Below are positions 9,415 through 18,258 of a DNA stretch of 64,000 nt, in pieces; position 1 is the stretch's first letter; every line of letters starts with the position of its first letter. The notes under the pieces are model-generated. The model saw only the letters and a list, made by a program, of their open reading frames with translations, made no database searches and was not told where the DNA came from. Source of the DNA: Bacillus sp. Marseille-Q3570 (GTDB taxonomy: Bacteria > Bacillota > Bacilli > Bacillales > Fictibacillaceae); NCBI RefSeq assembly GCF_946151055.1, contig NZ_CAMGYZ010000003.1, positions 248,001 to 312,000 of the forward strand. The letters are read 5' to 3'. The translations under genes and the position numbers were made by a program.

Positions 9415-10182
9415 ATGACTGCTACAGGTTCCAGTCAACCGATTCGAGTGGAAATCAACGATCAGGTTGCACATATTGAGTTGAACCGGCCACAGGTACT
9501 GAACGCGATGAATGTTGAATTGATTGAGCAATTGATTGAAACGCTTGATTCCATTACTGAAAGCCATGCGAACATTGTGCTTTTGTCTGGAGCAGGGCCG
9601 GGGTTTTCTTCCGGGGGAGATATTACTTCGATGATAGAGGATATTTCAGAAGCCCGTTTCAATGAAATCATGGATCAGGTACAAGAAATGATGTTGAAAA
9701 TATATACGTTGCCTAAGATCGTCATTTCGGTTGTTCATGGTCCAGCAGCTGGCCTCGGGTTCAGTCTGGCCCTTGCATCTGATTACATTGTCGCTTCAGA
9801 GGACGCGAGCTTCGGTTTGAATTTTATCAAGGTGGGGCTTGTCGCTGATGGCGGTTGCCATTATCTTTTGAAAAACAAGCTGGGTGACCAAAAGGCAAAG
9901 CAAGCGATATGGAACGGTCAGACGTTCAACGCAGAAGAAGCGTTTCAGCTCGGGTTGATCGACAAAGTCGTCAGCGATCAACCATTCTCACATGCTGAAG
10001 AAATTGCAAAACAATTTTTGAACCAGCCGATTGAAGCATTGATCGAAACAAAATTGATCTTGAATTCACTGAATCTGCCGGAGCTTACGAATACAATTGA
10101 ATTGGAAAATGAGGCTCAAGGTAAAATGAGGAAGACAACAGAACATCAAAGGCGCATCAAGGCTTTCTTGCATCGTCATTAA
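9415..10182 (+). CDS. enoyl-CoA hydratase/isomerase family protein
   Basis: A 255-residue crotonase-fold protein that would hydrate trans-2-enoyl-CoA. The oxyanion-hole segments are visible: LLSGAGPGFSSGGDITSM and VHGPAAGLGFSLALASDY. The usual catalytic glutamates are not both obvious, since the second region reads FIKVGLVADGGCHYLL, typical of some isomerase-like members. Start ATG 9415 follows GGAGAGG; the frame is open back to 9334 but without a better site. It is the last gene of the operon and is followed by an intrinsic terminator. Confidence 0.85.
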   Translation: MTATGSSQPIRVEINDQVAHIELNRPQVLNAMNVELIEQLIETLDSITESHANIVLLSGAGPGFSSGGDITSMIEDISEARFNEIMDQVQEMMLKIYTLPKIVISVVHGPAAGLGFSLALASDYIVASEDASFGLNFIKVGLVADGGCHYLLKNKLGDQKAKQAIWNGQTFNAEEAFQLGLIDKVVSDQPFSHAEEIAKQFLNQPIEALIETKLILNSLNLPELTNTIELENEAQGKMRKTTEHQRRIKAFLHRH

Positions 10183-10194
10183 TGAGCTGGAACA

Positions 10195-10235
10195 AAAAGA
10201 GGCTGTCCAAAATGACTTATTGGACAACCTTTTTC
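10195..10235 (+). terminator. intrinsic terminator of the beta-oxidation operon
   Basis: The hairpin arms GGCTGTCCAA and TTGGACAACC are closed by flanking A and T runs, with a short loop and a T stretch after the stem. It is located just after the enoyl-CoA hydratase stop. Confidence 0.85.
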
Positions 10236-10292
10236 AATTAGGTAGTTATTCCGTACTTGAAAACGGGTATTACCAAAATATAGCATGCGTTT

Positions 10293-10342
10293 TTGTATTA
10301 CCAACAGCATCCAATGACAGGCTGCATCGTGTGTAATACAAT
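10293..10342 (+). promoter_or_regulatory. promoter and inverted repeat before the alanine symporter gene
   Basis: ATGACA (10314-10319) and TACAAT (10337-10342) are separated by 17 bp and fit a sigma-A promoter. A perfect 9-bp inverted repeat, TTGTATTAC (10293-10301) and GTAATACAA (10333-10341), brackets the -35 and overlaps the -10, so a regulator could bind here. The site is read from sequence only; no regulator is known. Confidence 0.5.
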
Positions 10343-10385
10343 AGGGAACAGTATGCGTAAAATTTATACATAAGAGGTGATACGT

Positions 10386-11822
10386 TTGTCTTGGTTAGAA
10401 ACCATCATCGGATGGGGAAATGATATTTTATGGACATATGTTTTGATTGCACTATTACTCATTCTTGGTATTTATTTCTCCATCCGCACAAAATTTGTAC
10501 AATTCACCATGATCAAGGACATGGTCAAGCTCTTAGGGGAAGGTGCAACCCTTTCAAAGGATAAGAAGAAACGGGGGGTATCTTCCTTCCAGGCTTTCAG
10601 TATCAGTACAGCTTCTCGTGTTGGTACCGGGAACCTGGCTGGTGTAGCGTTAGCGATTTCATTGGGAGGGCCTGGTGCGGTCTTCTGGATGTGGATGATT
10701 GCCTTGATTGGGGCAGCGACTGCTTTTGTGGAAAGTACACTTGCACAAATCTATAAAGTGAAAGACGACTTTGGTTTCAGAGGCGGACCTGCATATTACA
10801 TGGAAAAAGGTCTTAACAAACGATGGATGGGCGTCCTGTTTGCGGTCCTTATCACATTTACTTTCGGATTGGTGTTCAACTCGGTTCAGGCTAACACAAT
10901 TTCATTAGCATTTGAAAATTCATTCGGTCTTAGCCGAGTGGTCTTTGGAATAACACTCAGTACAATCGTCGCGATCATCATCTTTGGTGGTATTAAACGG
11001 ATTGCCCGTGTTGCGGAAGCGATTGTACCTGTGATGGCGATCCTATACTTACTTTTAGCTCTCTATATATTAATTGTGAATATAACAGAACTTCCATCAG
11101 TAGTTGCCTTGATTGTAAAAAGTGCATTCGGTTTGGAGGAAGCTATCGGTGGAGGACTTGGTGCTGCACTGATGAATGGTATCAAACGCGGATTGTTCTC
11201 GAATGAAGCCGGTATGGGTAGTGCGCCGAACGCAGCAGCTACGGCAAACGTTTCACACCCTGCTAAACAAGGTCTGATCCAGACGTTGAGTGTTTTTACA
11301 GATACGTTATTGATTTGTACAGCAACAGCGATGATGATCATTCTTTCTGGACAATATACGGGTTCAGAAGATGGCATCCAGCTGACACAACAAGCTCTTA
11401 CCTACCATGTCGGTGATTGGGCTTCATTCTTGGTGGCAGTATTCATCTTCTTGTTTGCGTTCAGTTCCGTCGTAGGGAACTATTATTATGGTGAAACGAA
11501 CATCGAATTCATCAATCCTGAGAAAAAGGGCTGGATTTTCATATACCGATTGGCAGTCGTAGGAATGGTCATGTTCGGCTCTGTCGCACAGCTTGCAATT
11601 GTCTGGAGCCTCGCTGATCTGTTCATGGCTACGATGGCGCTCGTCAACTTGATTGCCATTGCCATGCTCGGGAAAATTGCATTCAATGCCTTACAGGATT
11701 ATGTTACACAAAAACGTACTGGAAAGAATCCAATTTTCAACCCGAGGACAATTGGATTGAAGAATACAGAGATCTGGGACGAAGAACGTGAATATCACGA
11801 AACTATGGCAAAAGAGCAGTAA
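10386..11822 (+). CDS. sodium:alanine/glycine symporter (AGCS family, AlsT-like)
   Basis: A 478-residue inner-membrane protein with about ten hydrophobic segments. It carries AGCS family features: FSISTASRVGTGNLAGVA near the N-terminus, GGPAYYMEKG, and KRGLFSNEAGMGSAPNAAA. It would import alanine or glycine with sodium. The likely start is TTG 10386, placed 5-6 bp after AAGAGGTGA; GTG 10377 lies inside that site. The gene is monocistronic with its own promoter. Substrate could also be another small neutral amino acid. Confidence 0.87.
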   Translation: MSWLETIIGWGNDILWTYVLIALLLILGIYFSIRTKFVQFTMIKDMVKLLGEGATLSKDKKKRGVSSFQAFSISTASRVGTGNLAGVALAISLGGPGAVFWMWMIALIGAATAFVESTLAQIYKVKDDFGFRGGPAYYMEKGLNKRWMGVLFAVLITFTFGLVFNSVQANTISLAFENSFGLSRVVFGITLSTIVAIIIFGGIKRIARVAEAIVPVMAILYLLLALYILIVNITELPSVVALIVKSAFGLEEAIGGGLGAALMNGIKRGLFSNEAGMGSAPNAAATANVSHPAKQGLIQTLSVFTDTLLICTATAMMIILSGQYTGSEDGIQLTQQALTYHVGDWASFLVAVFIFLFAFSSVVGNYYYGETNIEFINPEKKGWIFIYRLAVVGMVMFGSVAQLAIVWSLADLFMATMALVNLIAIAMLGKIAFNALQDYVTQKRTGKNPIFNPRTIGLKNTEIWDEEREYHETMAKEQ

Positions 11823-11846
11823 AATCTAATCAGATAGCTGGTCGAC

Positions 11847-11980
11847 AACGGTTCGGCCGGCTTTTCCATTTTGAAGTAGGAAGGGTTGATTCGGCCGGAT
11901 ATTCCGGCCGATATACTATGTAATCCGGCGGATTTTCGTAATCATCTGGCCATTAATAAGCATAATCCGGCTGAACCGTT
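11847..11980. repeat. GC-rich intergenic inverted-repeat element
   Basis: AACGGTTCGGCCGG (11847-11860) and CCGGCTGAACCGTT (11967-11980) form a 14-bp inverted repeat with one mismatch around a 134-bp segment. Inside are further CCGG-rich palindromes such as TTCGGCCGGATATTCC near 11892. It lies between two genes, codes for nothing obvious and resembles the other hairpin-rich intergenic blocks of this window in style, not in sequence. Confidence 0.6.
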
Positions 11981-12059
11981 CTTTTGTACTACTCAAGCAA
12001 CCGCCAAATCATCAGAATGTTTATAGAAAGAAATCGATGCACGAACGGAGGGGACAACA

Positions 12060-12413
12060 ATGAAAAATAAAGCACAATTAGTCAGGATCAATCAGTACAT
12101 GGAGACGTTCAATGATAAGCGCGATTATGTAACATGTCATCATATTAGCAGAGAAATATTGATGGAAGGGGATAAAAAAGACCTCGCAAAATGCCTTGCT
12201 ACACTTTCTGCGCTTATGGAACAGGCAGATAAAAAGAAATGGGCAGGCTATAACAAACTCCATAAAACCTTTCTGAAACAATTAGATGAAATCGATGACT
12301 TCCCATTTGATGAAGAGGATTTGAAGATGCAGTTACAACATTTGGATGAACAGGTCAATTATAATCCTGAGCAACCTGTAAAACCGATTCAGCTGACGCT
12401 TACAGACAGTTGA
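12060..12413 (+). CDS. small cytoplasmic protein, unknown function
   Basis: A 117-residue, charged, mostly helical protein with no membrane segment. It starts MKNKAQLVRINQYME and contains an acidic stretch near residue 80 (EIDDFPFDEEDLK). ATG follows CGGAGGGG at a good distance, and the gene ends before an intrinsic terminator, so it is very probably real. I do not recognise the family. Confidence 0.65.
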   Translation: MKNKAQLVRINQYMETFNDKRDYVTCHHISREILMEGDKKDLAKCLATLSALMEQADKKKWAGYNKLHKTFLKQLDEIDDFPFDEEDLKMQLQHLDEQVNYNPEQPVKPIQLTLTDS

Positions 12414-12498
12414 GATTCTTACATTTAAAGAATAAACATTCTTGTTCCTCGAAAACCTAACACGAATAAAGAACATCTATATTTAGTTGAACTGACAG

Positions 12499-12530
12499 GG
12501 CTGACCCGAAAGAAGGTCAGTCTTTTTTTG
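12499..12530 (+). terminator. intrinsic terminator
   Basis: CTGACC (12501-12506) pairs with GGTCAG (12515-12520), followed by seven T. It ends the small unknown gene. Confidence 0.8.
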
Positions 12531-12554
12531 TGAATATTCATCGTTGATTTTACA

Positions 12555-12643
12555 CTTAAAGAAAGTATTGTAATATTTTCTCAGTATAAGTTCAACTAAG
12601 GCTCAGCCTGCGCCAAAGACTCGGCTTTACCAAGTTTTCTTTA
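12555..12643 (+). repeat. two-hairpin element, copy 1
   Basis: One of eight copies in this window of an element about 90 bp long. Shared parts in order: a TTAAAGAAAG end, a first hairpin made by GAAAGTA and TACTTTC, the block CAGTATAAG, CAACTAAGGCTCAGCCTGCG, a second hairpin around CTTGGC/GCCAAG, and the end AAGTTTTCTTTA, which is inverted relative to the start. This copy is divergent (ACTCGGCTTTACCAAG in the second hairpin). It lies 25 bp after a terminator. Confidence 0.85.
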
Positions 12644-12707
12644 CCAAAAACCATTAAAAAAGTGGTATGCTATTTTACATATATATAAGAGGAAAGAAGG
12701 AAAGCAT

Positions 12708-13930
12708 ATGGCGGTAGGGTCAATGCAGGCTCCTGTACAGAAACCTGCAGCTACGGTTTATCCAATACTTTTCATGATCAGCTTTGTCCACTTGTTGAAC
12801 GATTCGATGCAAGCGGTCATTCCAGCAATTTTCCCTATATTGGAGCGTTCTATGGGGCTTTCGTTCACACAATTAGGATGGATTGCCTTTACACTGAATA
12901 TGACATCATCGGTGATGCAGCCAGTGGTCGGATGGTATACAGACCGTTCCACTTCCCCATATCTATTGCCCTGGGGATGGGCGCAAGCCTAGCTGGTATG
13001 CTCGGAATTGCATTTGCAGATTCATTTGCATTCATCATTTTATCTGTTATCGGAATCGGTCTAGGTTCAGCAGTCTTTCATCCTGAAGGTTCACGGGTAG
13101 CTTATATGGCAGCAGGAAACAGAAGAGGACTTGCCCAATCGATCTACCAAGTTGGAGGGAATACAGGAACTTCTCTCGCGCCAATCATGACAGCACTTGT
13201 TTTTGTACCGCTTGGACAATTTGGTGCCGTTTGGTTCACTTCGTTTGCGGGAATTGCAATTTTCGTCTTGTTTTATGTAGCGGGATGGTACAGCAAACAG
13301 TTGGTGAATTTTCCTAGAGTGTCAAAAACGAGACAAAAGAAAAACATCCAGGTTAAACGGAAAAAGAAAGTCGTTTTCGCGATGATCATTTTGATATTCC
13401 TTGTGTTTGCCCGTTCATGGTATTTTTCTGGGATCGGAAACTATTATCAATTTTATTTGATTGACGATTATGGATTATCAATCAGGCAAGCGCAAATCTA
13501 TTTGTTCATTTTCCTTGCAGCAGGAGTCCTTGGAACTTTTTTTGGAGGTCCATTAGCTGATAAGCTTGGAAAACGGAACATGATTTTCTGGTCATTGGCA
13601 GGAACTGCGCCTCTTGCTTTACTATTACCGCACGTAGGATTGCTTTTAGTCATCCCGTTGTTCTTCTTGATCGGCTTCATCCTCAATACGAGTTTTTCCG
13701 TAACGGTTGTCTATGCACAGGAACTGGTGCCAGGGCGGATCGGGATGGTTTCAGGACTTATCGTCGGACTCGCTTTTGGAATGGGAGCATTAGGATCGGT
13801 GTTGCTTGGTAAATTGGCTGATGTAACGAGCATCTCTTTTACGATGTTGGCGATCAGCTTCTTGCCATTGCTCGGGTTGTTCACGATGCTGCTACCTAAA
13901 GATGAAACACTGGAAAAATGGGCGGAGTAA
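12708..13930 (+). pseudogene. fsr: MFS transporter of the Fsr (fosmidomycin resistance) type, frameshifted
   Basis: Two overlapping reading frames make up one MFS protein of about 407 residues, the usual Fsr length. The first frame (12708-12992) runs from the start codon through PVVGWYTDR and then turns into unrelated residues. The second frame picks up at about 12957 with PISIALGMGASLAGM and continues to the end through the remaining membrane segments. Loss of one base between about 12946 and 12958 explains it. The start follows AAGGAAAG. The intact protein would export small drug-like molecules. It is either a recent pseudogene or a sequencing error, since the rest is undamaged. Confidence 0.8.
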
Positions 13931-13946
13931 GCCAATGAGAATATGT

Positions 13947-13976
13947 AAAAAGCCACCTCTGTGTAGGTGGCTTTTT
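13947..13976. terminator. bidirectional intrinsic terminator
   Basis: AAAAAGCCACCT (13947-13958) and AGGTGGCTTTTT (13965-13976) form a perfect 12-bp stem with flanking A and T runs. It serves the convergent MFS and CAP-protein genes. Confidence 0.9.
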
Positions 13977-13978
13977 CC

Positions 13979-14602
13979 TTAACGAGTGATGAACATTTGG
14001 GTCCAGTAATGGCCGTAGCTTCCCCCTTTTGCATATCCGACCCCGATTTCCTTGTAGTTGCTTGAAAGTATGTTTTTACGATGACCATCGCTGTTCATCC
14101 ACGCGTTCATGACTGCTTGTGCAGACGATTGTCCTGCTGCGATATTTTCACCTGCTGTTCGATAGGAGATACCGAAGTCTCTCATCATCTGAAAAGGACT
14201 TCCGTATGTTGGAGATGTATGGCTGAAATAATTTTTCTGGAGCATATCCTTTGATTTGTATCTGGCAACTCTTGATAATTCCCAATTTTCTTTCAGCGGG
14301 TGTAAACCACGTTTAGCTCTTTCCTGGTTGACGAGATCGACAACCTGAGCTTCCACAGATTTCACCCCATTGATTGTCGGGATGTTCAACCGTTGTCCCG
14401 GATAGATCAAATTAGGATTGTTGATGTGTGGATTCGCATTGATGACTTCGGAAACTCCGACTTCATAGCGCATTGCGATTTTCCACATTGTATCTCCATA
14501 TTGAACAGTGTGCGAAGTAGCAGCAGATGCTTCGTGATTGAATCCCGTGACTTGAGTGACTGACAACAATAGAGTGAGGCAAATCTTCGTAATCGCTTTC
14601 AT
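13979..14602 (-). CDS. secreted LysM-CAP domain protein (YkwD-like)
   Basis: A 207-residue exported protein. It has a signal peptide (MKAITKICLTLLLSVTQVTG), one LysM peptidoglycan-binding motif (HTVQYGDTMWKIAMRY to YPGQRLNIP, about residues 32-76), and a C-terminal CAP/SCP domain with VDLVNQERAKRGLHPL, FSHTSPTYGSPFQMM, AGENIAAGQ and GHRKNILSSNYKEIGVGY. Such proteins sit on the cell wall or spore coat. ATG 14602 is chosen because it starts the signal peptide; the frame continues to TTG 14632, and no clear ribosome site separates the two. It is a single gene with a shared terminator. Confidence 0.85.
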   Translation of the reverse strand: MKAITKICLTLLLSVTQVTGFNHEASAATSHTVQYGDTMWKIAMRYEVGVSEVINANPHINNPNLIYPGQRLNIPTINGVKSVEAQVVDLVNQERAKRGLHPLKENWELSRVARYKSKDMLQKNYFSHTSPTYGSPFQMMRDFGISYRTAGENIAAGQSSAQAVMNAWMNSDGHRKNILSSNYKEIGVGYAKGGSYGHYWTQMFITR

Positions 14603-14992
14603 ACTAAAAGTATTACAAATCCTCGTAAACAATGAAACCGGTAAATTATTCCTTAGATCAACAGATTAGTAGGCAATTTACTTTTTTGAAATTACGTAAC
14701 GGACATGAGAGCCGTTATCTGTGAACAAAACATGAGATTTTCGATCATTTTGACGAAATAAGGTCCCTGGTGTCCGTTAATCTCAAAAGCATATGCCAAA
14801 AGAACGAAATAAGGTCTTCTGTGTCCGTTAACGTTTGCTTGCCTAAAAGTAAATCTCCGATAATCAGCAAAAACTTATGGTTCTGCAATAGGCAGGAGGT
14901 TGGTGATCACCTGCAATTTGAAGGGGATTTCGTAAAAATCAGTTGTAAAACTCATAATACGCCTTTCGTACTAATTTTCTAAAAATTTTAAA
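14603..14992. repeat. intergenic region with 51-bp spaced repeats
   Basis: This noncoding stretch lies between divergent genes. Two 28-bp direct copies beginning ACGAAATAAGGTC and ending GTGTCCGTTAA (14753-14780 and 14804-14831) start exactly 51 bp apart. A third, inverted and weaker copy (AACGGACATGAGAGCCG, 14698-14714) lies upstream. No convincing gene is present; a 70-codon frame across it is probably spurious. Confidence 0.6.
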
Positions 14993-15039
14993 GATTACAA
15001 AGATAGGTGTTGTAATCGTTCGAAAATTATGAATATAAT
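14993..15039 (+). promoter_or_regulatory. promoter and operator-like palindrome of the GntR/nucleoside operon
   Basis: TTGTAA (15010-15015) and TATAAT (15034-15039), 18 bp apart, make a good sigma-A promoter. A perfect inverted repeat GATTACAA (14993-15000), nine bases, TTGTAATC (15010-15017) overlaps the -35. Its size and position fit a GntR-family operator that would block RNA polymerase, so self-regulation by the next gene is likely. A second imperfect hairpin (GGACGACC / GGTTGTTCC) follows at about 15047-15073. Confidence 0.6.
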
Positions 15040-15097
15040 ACTTGTAGGACGACCAACGTAGGAGGTTGTTCCAATTTACATAAAGTGGTGATGATTG

Positions 15098-15823
15098 ATG
15101 AAGTTGGCAAACAGGTCATTGTATCTTCAAGCCAGAGACATGATTTATGAATTGATCAACGACAACTTAGAACCCATGGACAAAATTCCTTCCGAGCAAA
15201 AGTTATCCAATCAACTAGGAGTAAGCAGAAATACAATCCGAGAAGCGATTCGGACTTTAGAGCAGGAAGGATTTTTATTTAGTAGACAAGGTGTCGGTAC
15301 CTTTGTGATCGGATCGAAAAGCAGCTTGAAAACCAACATTTCCACCCTGGAAAGTTCAACGAACATCATTAAAGCCCACGGGTACAACCCTGGCACTATG
15401 AATGTAAAATCCGAAGTTCAGTCCGCTACCCCGGAAATGAAGAAGATTCTATCACTGGGAAAAGAACAGGATGAAATCTTTTATATCGAACGTGTGCGTA
15501 CTGCAAATGAAGATCCAGTTGTGTACGTAGAAGATTACATTCCGTATCGATTAGGGATGGAACATGAATATCAAGAAATCTATTATGAATCCTTACTGGA
15601 ATTCCTTGAAAACTTTGATCTTAATGTGTCTTTTTCGGTATGTTCCATAAAAGCAGTCATAAGCGATGAGAAAATCGCTTCAAAACTTCAACTGTCCGAA
15701 CAAAGCGCATTGCTCCTGCTGAAACAAACGCATTACTCCAATACTGGGATCCCTGTCTTATATTCGGACAGTTACTACTTAAGCGACAATTTCGAATTCA
15801 ATGTCATTCGTAAAAGAGGCTAG
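15098..15823 (+). CDS. GntR-family transcriptional regulator with UTRA domain
   Basis: A 241-residue HutC-type regulator. The N-terminal winged helix-turn-helix includes IPSEQKLSNQLGVSRNTIREA and LEQEGFLFSRQGVGTFV (residues 28-72). The C-terminal UTRA ligand domain follows, with FYIERVRTANEDPVVYVEDYIP and the closing ALLLLKQTHYSNTGIPVLYSDSYY. UTRA domains bind small metabolites, often sugars, their phosphates or histidine-pathway compounds. ATG 15098 is preferred over TTG 15095. It is the first gene of the 15-32 kb operon and most likely its repressor, with the pathway substrate or an intermediate as inducer. Confidence 0.9.
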   Translation: MKLANRSLYLQARDMIYELINDNLEPMDKIPSEQKLSNQLGVSRNTIREAIRTLEQEGFLFSRQGVGTFVIGSKSSLKTNISTLESSTNIIKAHGYNPGTMNVKSEVQSATPEMKKILSLGKEQDEIFYIERVRTANEDPVVYVEDYIPYRLGMEHEYQEIYYESLLEFLENFDLNVSFSVCSIKAVISDEKIASKLQLSEQSALLLLKQTHYSNTGIPVLYSDSYYLSDNFEFNVIRKRG

Positions 15824-15902
15824 AGGAGGTGCACTACTACCTGGACAGTCGGACAAGTTTTTGGGTTGAAATACGGGTTTGAAAAAAAGGGAGGAAACTT
15901 AA

Positions 15903-16541
15903 ATGGCAAAAGCGGTAGAAGCGGTTAAAAACAGCCGTAAAATGAAAGGGCTTACAACGGTTGATATCGTATTGATGGCAATCTTGGCTATTGTGAATGG
16001 TGTAGCACTTACTTATTTGGCGATGTTGAATCAATTGCTCACTGCATTGGGAGGACCGATTCTGACATCAATCACTCTAGGGCTTTATAGTATTTCGGGA
16101 GTCTTAGCGGCGTACATTATCCGAAAACCAGGGGCTGCCTTCTTTACACTGACTCTTGCAGGGGTTGTTCAAATCATATCCGGAAATCCAAATGGTTTGA
16201 TCTCCATTACTGCAGCTGTGACAGATGGTTTAGGTGTCGAGCTTGGGTTCATGATGTTCCGTTATAAGCGGTGGGATTGGTTGAGCACAGGCGTTGCCGG
16301 ATTACTAGCTGTTCCACTTTGGTTCATCATCGCGGCCTTCTGGTTCGGATACTACAAATGGGGTCTCACAATTCTACTCATTGCTTTCGCTGTCCGACTT
16401 TTAAGTGGTATCGTCCTATCTGGCTGGTTAAGTAAACTAATCGGCGACTTGCTTGTAAGGACTGATATTTTAAAAGGTTTCAATATCCATAAGCAGCAAA
16501 AGAAAGAGGTGGGCATAGGTGAAACCCATCATTCAGCTTAA
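15903..16541 (+). CDS. ECF transporter substrate-binding (S) component, YkoE family
   Basis: A 212-residue integral membrane protein with about five or six hydrophobic segments, starting after GGGAGG. The sequence is of the YkoE type: TTVDIVLMAILAIVNGVAL near the N-terminus and ISGNPNGLISITAAVTDGLG in the middle. YkoE of Bacillus subtilis is the S component of a thiamine or hydroxymethylpyrimidine transporter. Here no thiamine gene or thiamine-riboswitch signature is nearby, and the operon is about nucleosides, so a nucleoside-like substrate is inferred. Its end overlaps the ATPase gene by 23 bp. Confidence 0.82.
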   Translation: MAKAVEAVKNSRKMKGLTTVDIVLMAILAIVNGVALTYLAMLNQLLTALGGPILTSITLGLYSISGVLAAYIIRKPGAAFFTLTLAGVVQIISGNPNGLISITAAVTDGLGVELGFMMFRYKRWDWLSTGVAGLLAVPLWFIIAAFWFGYYKWGLTILLIAFAVRLLSGIVLSGWLSKLIGDLLVRTDILKGFNIHKQQKKEVGIGETHHSA

Positions 16542-18258
16542 AAACGTTACCTACATCTATGAGGATGAAACAGAGCCGGTCTTAGAGGATTGTTCTCTCG
16601 AAATCAATGAAGGTGAATTTGTTCTTATCGTGGGGCCAAGTGGTTGTGGAAAAAGCACCCTCTGCCAGACGTTCAACGGCATCATTCCGAATGTGATGGA
16701 AGGCAGGATCGGTGGAGAGATCATTGTTGAGGAGAAAAATGTATTAGAACTTGAATTGAAAGATTTATCAACGAGCATGGGTCTTGTTTTTCAAGACCCC
16801 GATGCTCAGCTTTGTAACATATACGTTGAAGATGAAGTCGCTTTTGCACCTGAAAATTTGAAGGTGGATCCTGTAGAAATCCGCGGTCGTATACAGAATT
16901 GTCTCGAAAAAGTGGGGATGACCGGTTTTGAACAACGAAAAGTATTTGAACTTTCGGGCGGCCAAAAGCAAAAAGTTGGAATCGCTTCGGTATTGGCGAT
17001 GGAACCTCAGATCCTTGTACTGGATAATGCAACAGCAAATCTAGATCCACAGGCGACGAAAGACATTTTCGATCTGCTTCAAATCCTGCATAAGGAGTTC
17101 GGTCATACAATCATCGTCGTTGAAAACAAAATTGATGACATCATGCATCTGGTGGATCGGGTTCTGGTCATGGATGAAGGGAGAATCATCCAATCAGGAA
17201 CCCCGCAGGATGTGTTAGAAACATCAATCGATACCTTGACGGAAATGGGAGTCTGGGTACCGGAAATATCTGAGCTTGCAATCCAGCTCAAGGATAGGGG
17301 GATGAGCTTCGATCGTTTTCCGATTTCAGTCGAGGATGCTGTACTAGAGTTGAAGGATAAGTGGCGGCCAGACAATCCGATGAAATCTGAATCAGAAGTT
17401 CTTTCAGGGATACAACCTGAGGCACTTGCTGTAAAGGGATTGGATTATCATTACCCAAATGGAACACAAGCCTTGAAGGATGTCAGTTTTTCGATTAAAA
17501 AAGGTGACTTCGTGACCATCCTTGGTACGAACGGCTCTGGCAAAACGACACTCGTCAAACACCTGATGGGCATCATCCGACCTCCGAAAGGCAAGGTATA
17601 CTTGAAAGGAGAAGACACGTTCAAGCGTGATCTCCTCTCAATGACAGAGGATATCGGCTATGTTTTCCAAAACCCTGAGCATCAATTTGTTTCAGATAAT
17701 GTTTTCGAGGAAGCGATTTACAGTTTAAAAGTGAAACATGGTATTGAAGGGGACGATCCGCTGCCGGAAGAGATCGTCGAGCAAGGGACGAAAGCGTTGA
17801 AGGAAATCAATCTTTATGACCAAAAGGATAAACACCCATTCATGCTGAGCGGAGGGGAAAAGCGCCGATTAAGTGTCATTGCTTCACTGATCTTAGGACA
17901 GGATATCGTCATTCTGGATGAACCGACTACAGGTCAGGACTATGCGAGTGCCACGAAACTGCTTGAACTTTGTAAAAACCTTCAAGCACAAGGGAAAACG
18001 GTGATCATGATTACACATGACATTCGATTGGTTTGTAAATGGGCGGATTCTGCATTGGTCATGCATCAAGGGGAACTTATCTATGACGGTGATGTGAAGA
18101 GGCTATTCATGAATGAGGAAGTCTTGAAGAAAGCTTCCTTGATCGAACCACCAATATCACAATTAGCCAAGCAGTTGTACCCAACCAATATGAATGAAGC
18201 GGTCATCACGATCGATGAATTTCTACAAACGGAAGAGAGGGTGAAGCAGGTCTTATGA
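16519..18258 (+). CDS. ECF transporter ATPase with two fused ABC domains (YkoD-like)
   Basis: A 579-residue protein with two complete ABC ATPase domains in one chain. Walker A motifs are GPSGCGKST (about residue 38) and GTNGSGKTT (about residue 335). Signature motifs are LSGGQKQK and LSGGEKRR, and Walker B regions are ILVLDNATANLDP and IVILDEPTTGQD. The first Walker B has N in place of the usual E (LDNAT), so the first site may be a degenerate, slow hydrolysis site. It energises uptake through the S component before it and the T component after it. Confidence 0.9.
   Translation: MKPIIQLKNVTYIYEDETEPVLEDCSLEINEGEFVLIVGPSGCGKSTLCQTFNGIIPNVMEGRIGGEIIVEEKNVLELELKDLSTSMGLVFQDPDAQLCNIYVEDEVAFAPENLKVDPVEIRGRIQNCLEKVGMTGFEQRKVFELSGGQKQKVGIASVLAMEPQILVLDNATANLDPQATKDIFDLLQILHKEFGHTIIVVENKIDDIMHLVDRVLVMDEGRIIQSGTPQDVLETSIDTLTEMGVWVPEISELAIQLKDRGMSFDRFPISVEDAVLELKDKWRPDNPMKSESEVLSGIQPEALAVKGLDYHYPNGTQALKDVSFSIKKGDFVTILGTNGSGKTTLVKHLMGIIRPPKGKVYLKGEDTFKRDLLSMTEDIGYVFQNPEHQFVSDNVFEEAIYSLKVKHGIEGDDPLPEEIVEQGTKALKEINLYDQKDKHPFMLSGGEKRRLSVIASLILGQDIVILDEPTTGQDYASATKLLELCKNLQAQGKTVIMITHDIRLVCKWADSALVMHQGELIYDGDVKRLFMNEEVLKKASLIEPPISQLAKQLYPTNMNEAVITIDEFLQTEERVKQVL

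Noticed and set aside
12940-12965. Programmed frameshift in the Fsr-type gene
   Set aside because: No slippery heptamer or stimulatory structure at the switch point; mutation or sequencing error is simpler.
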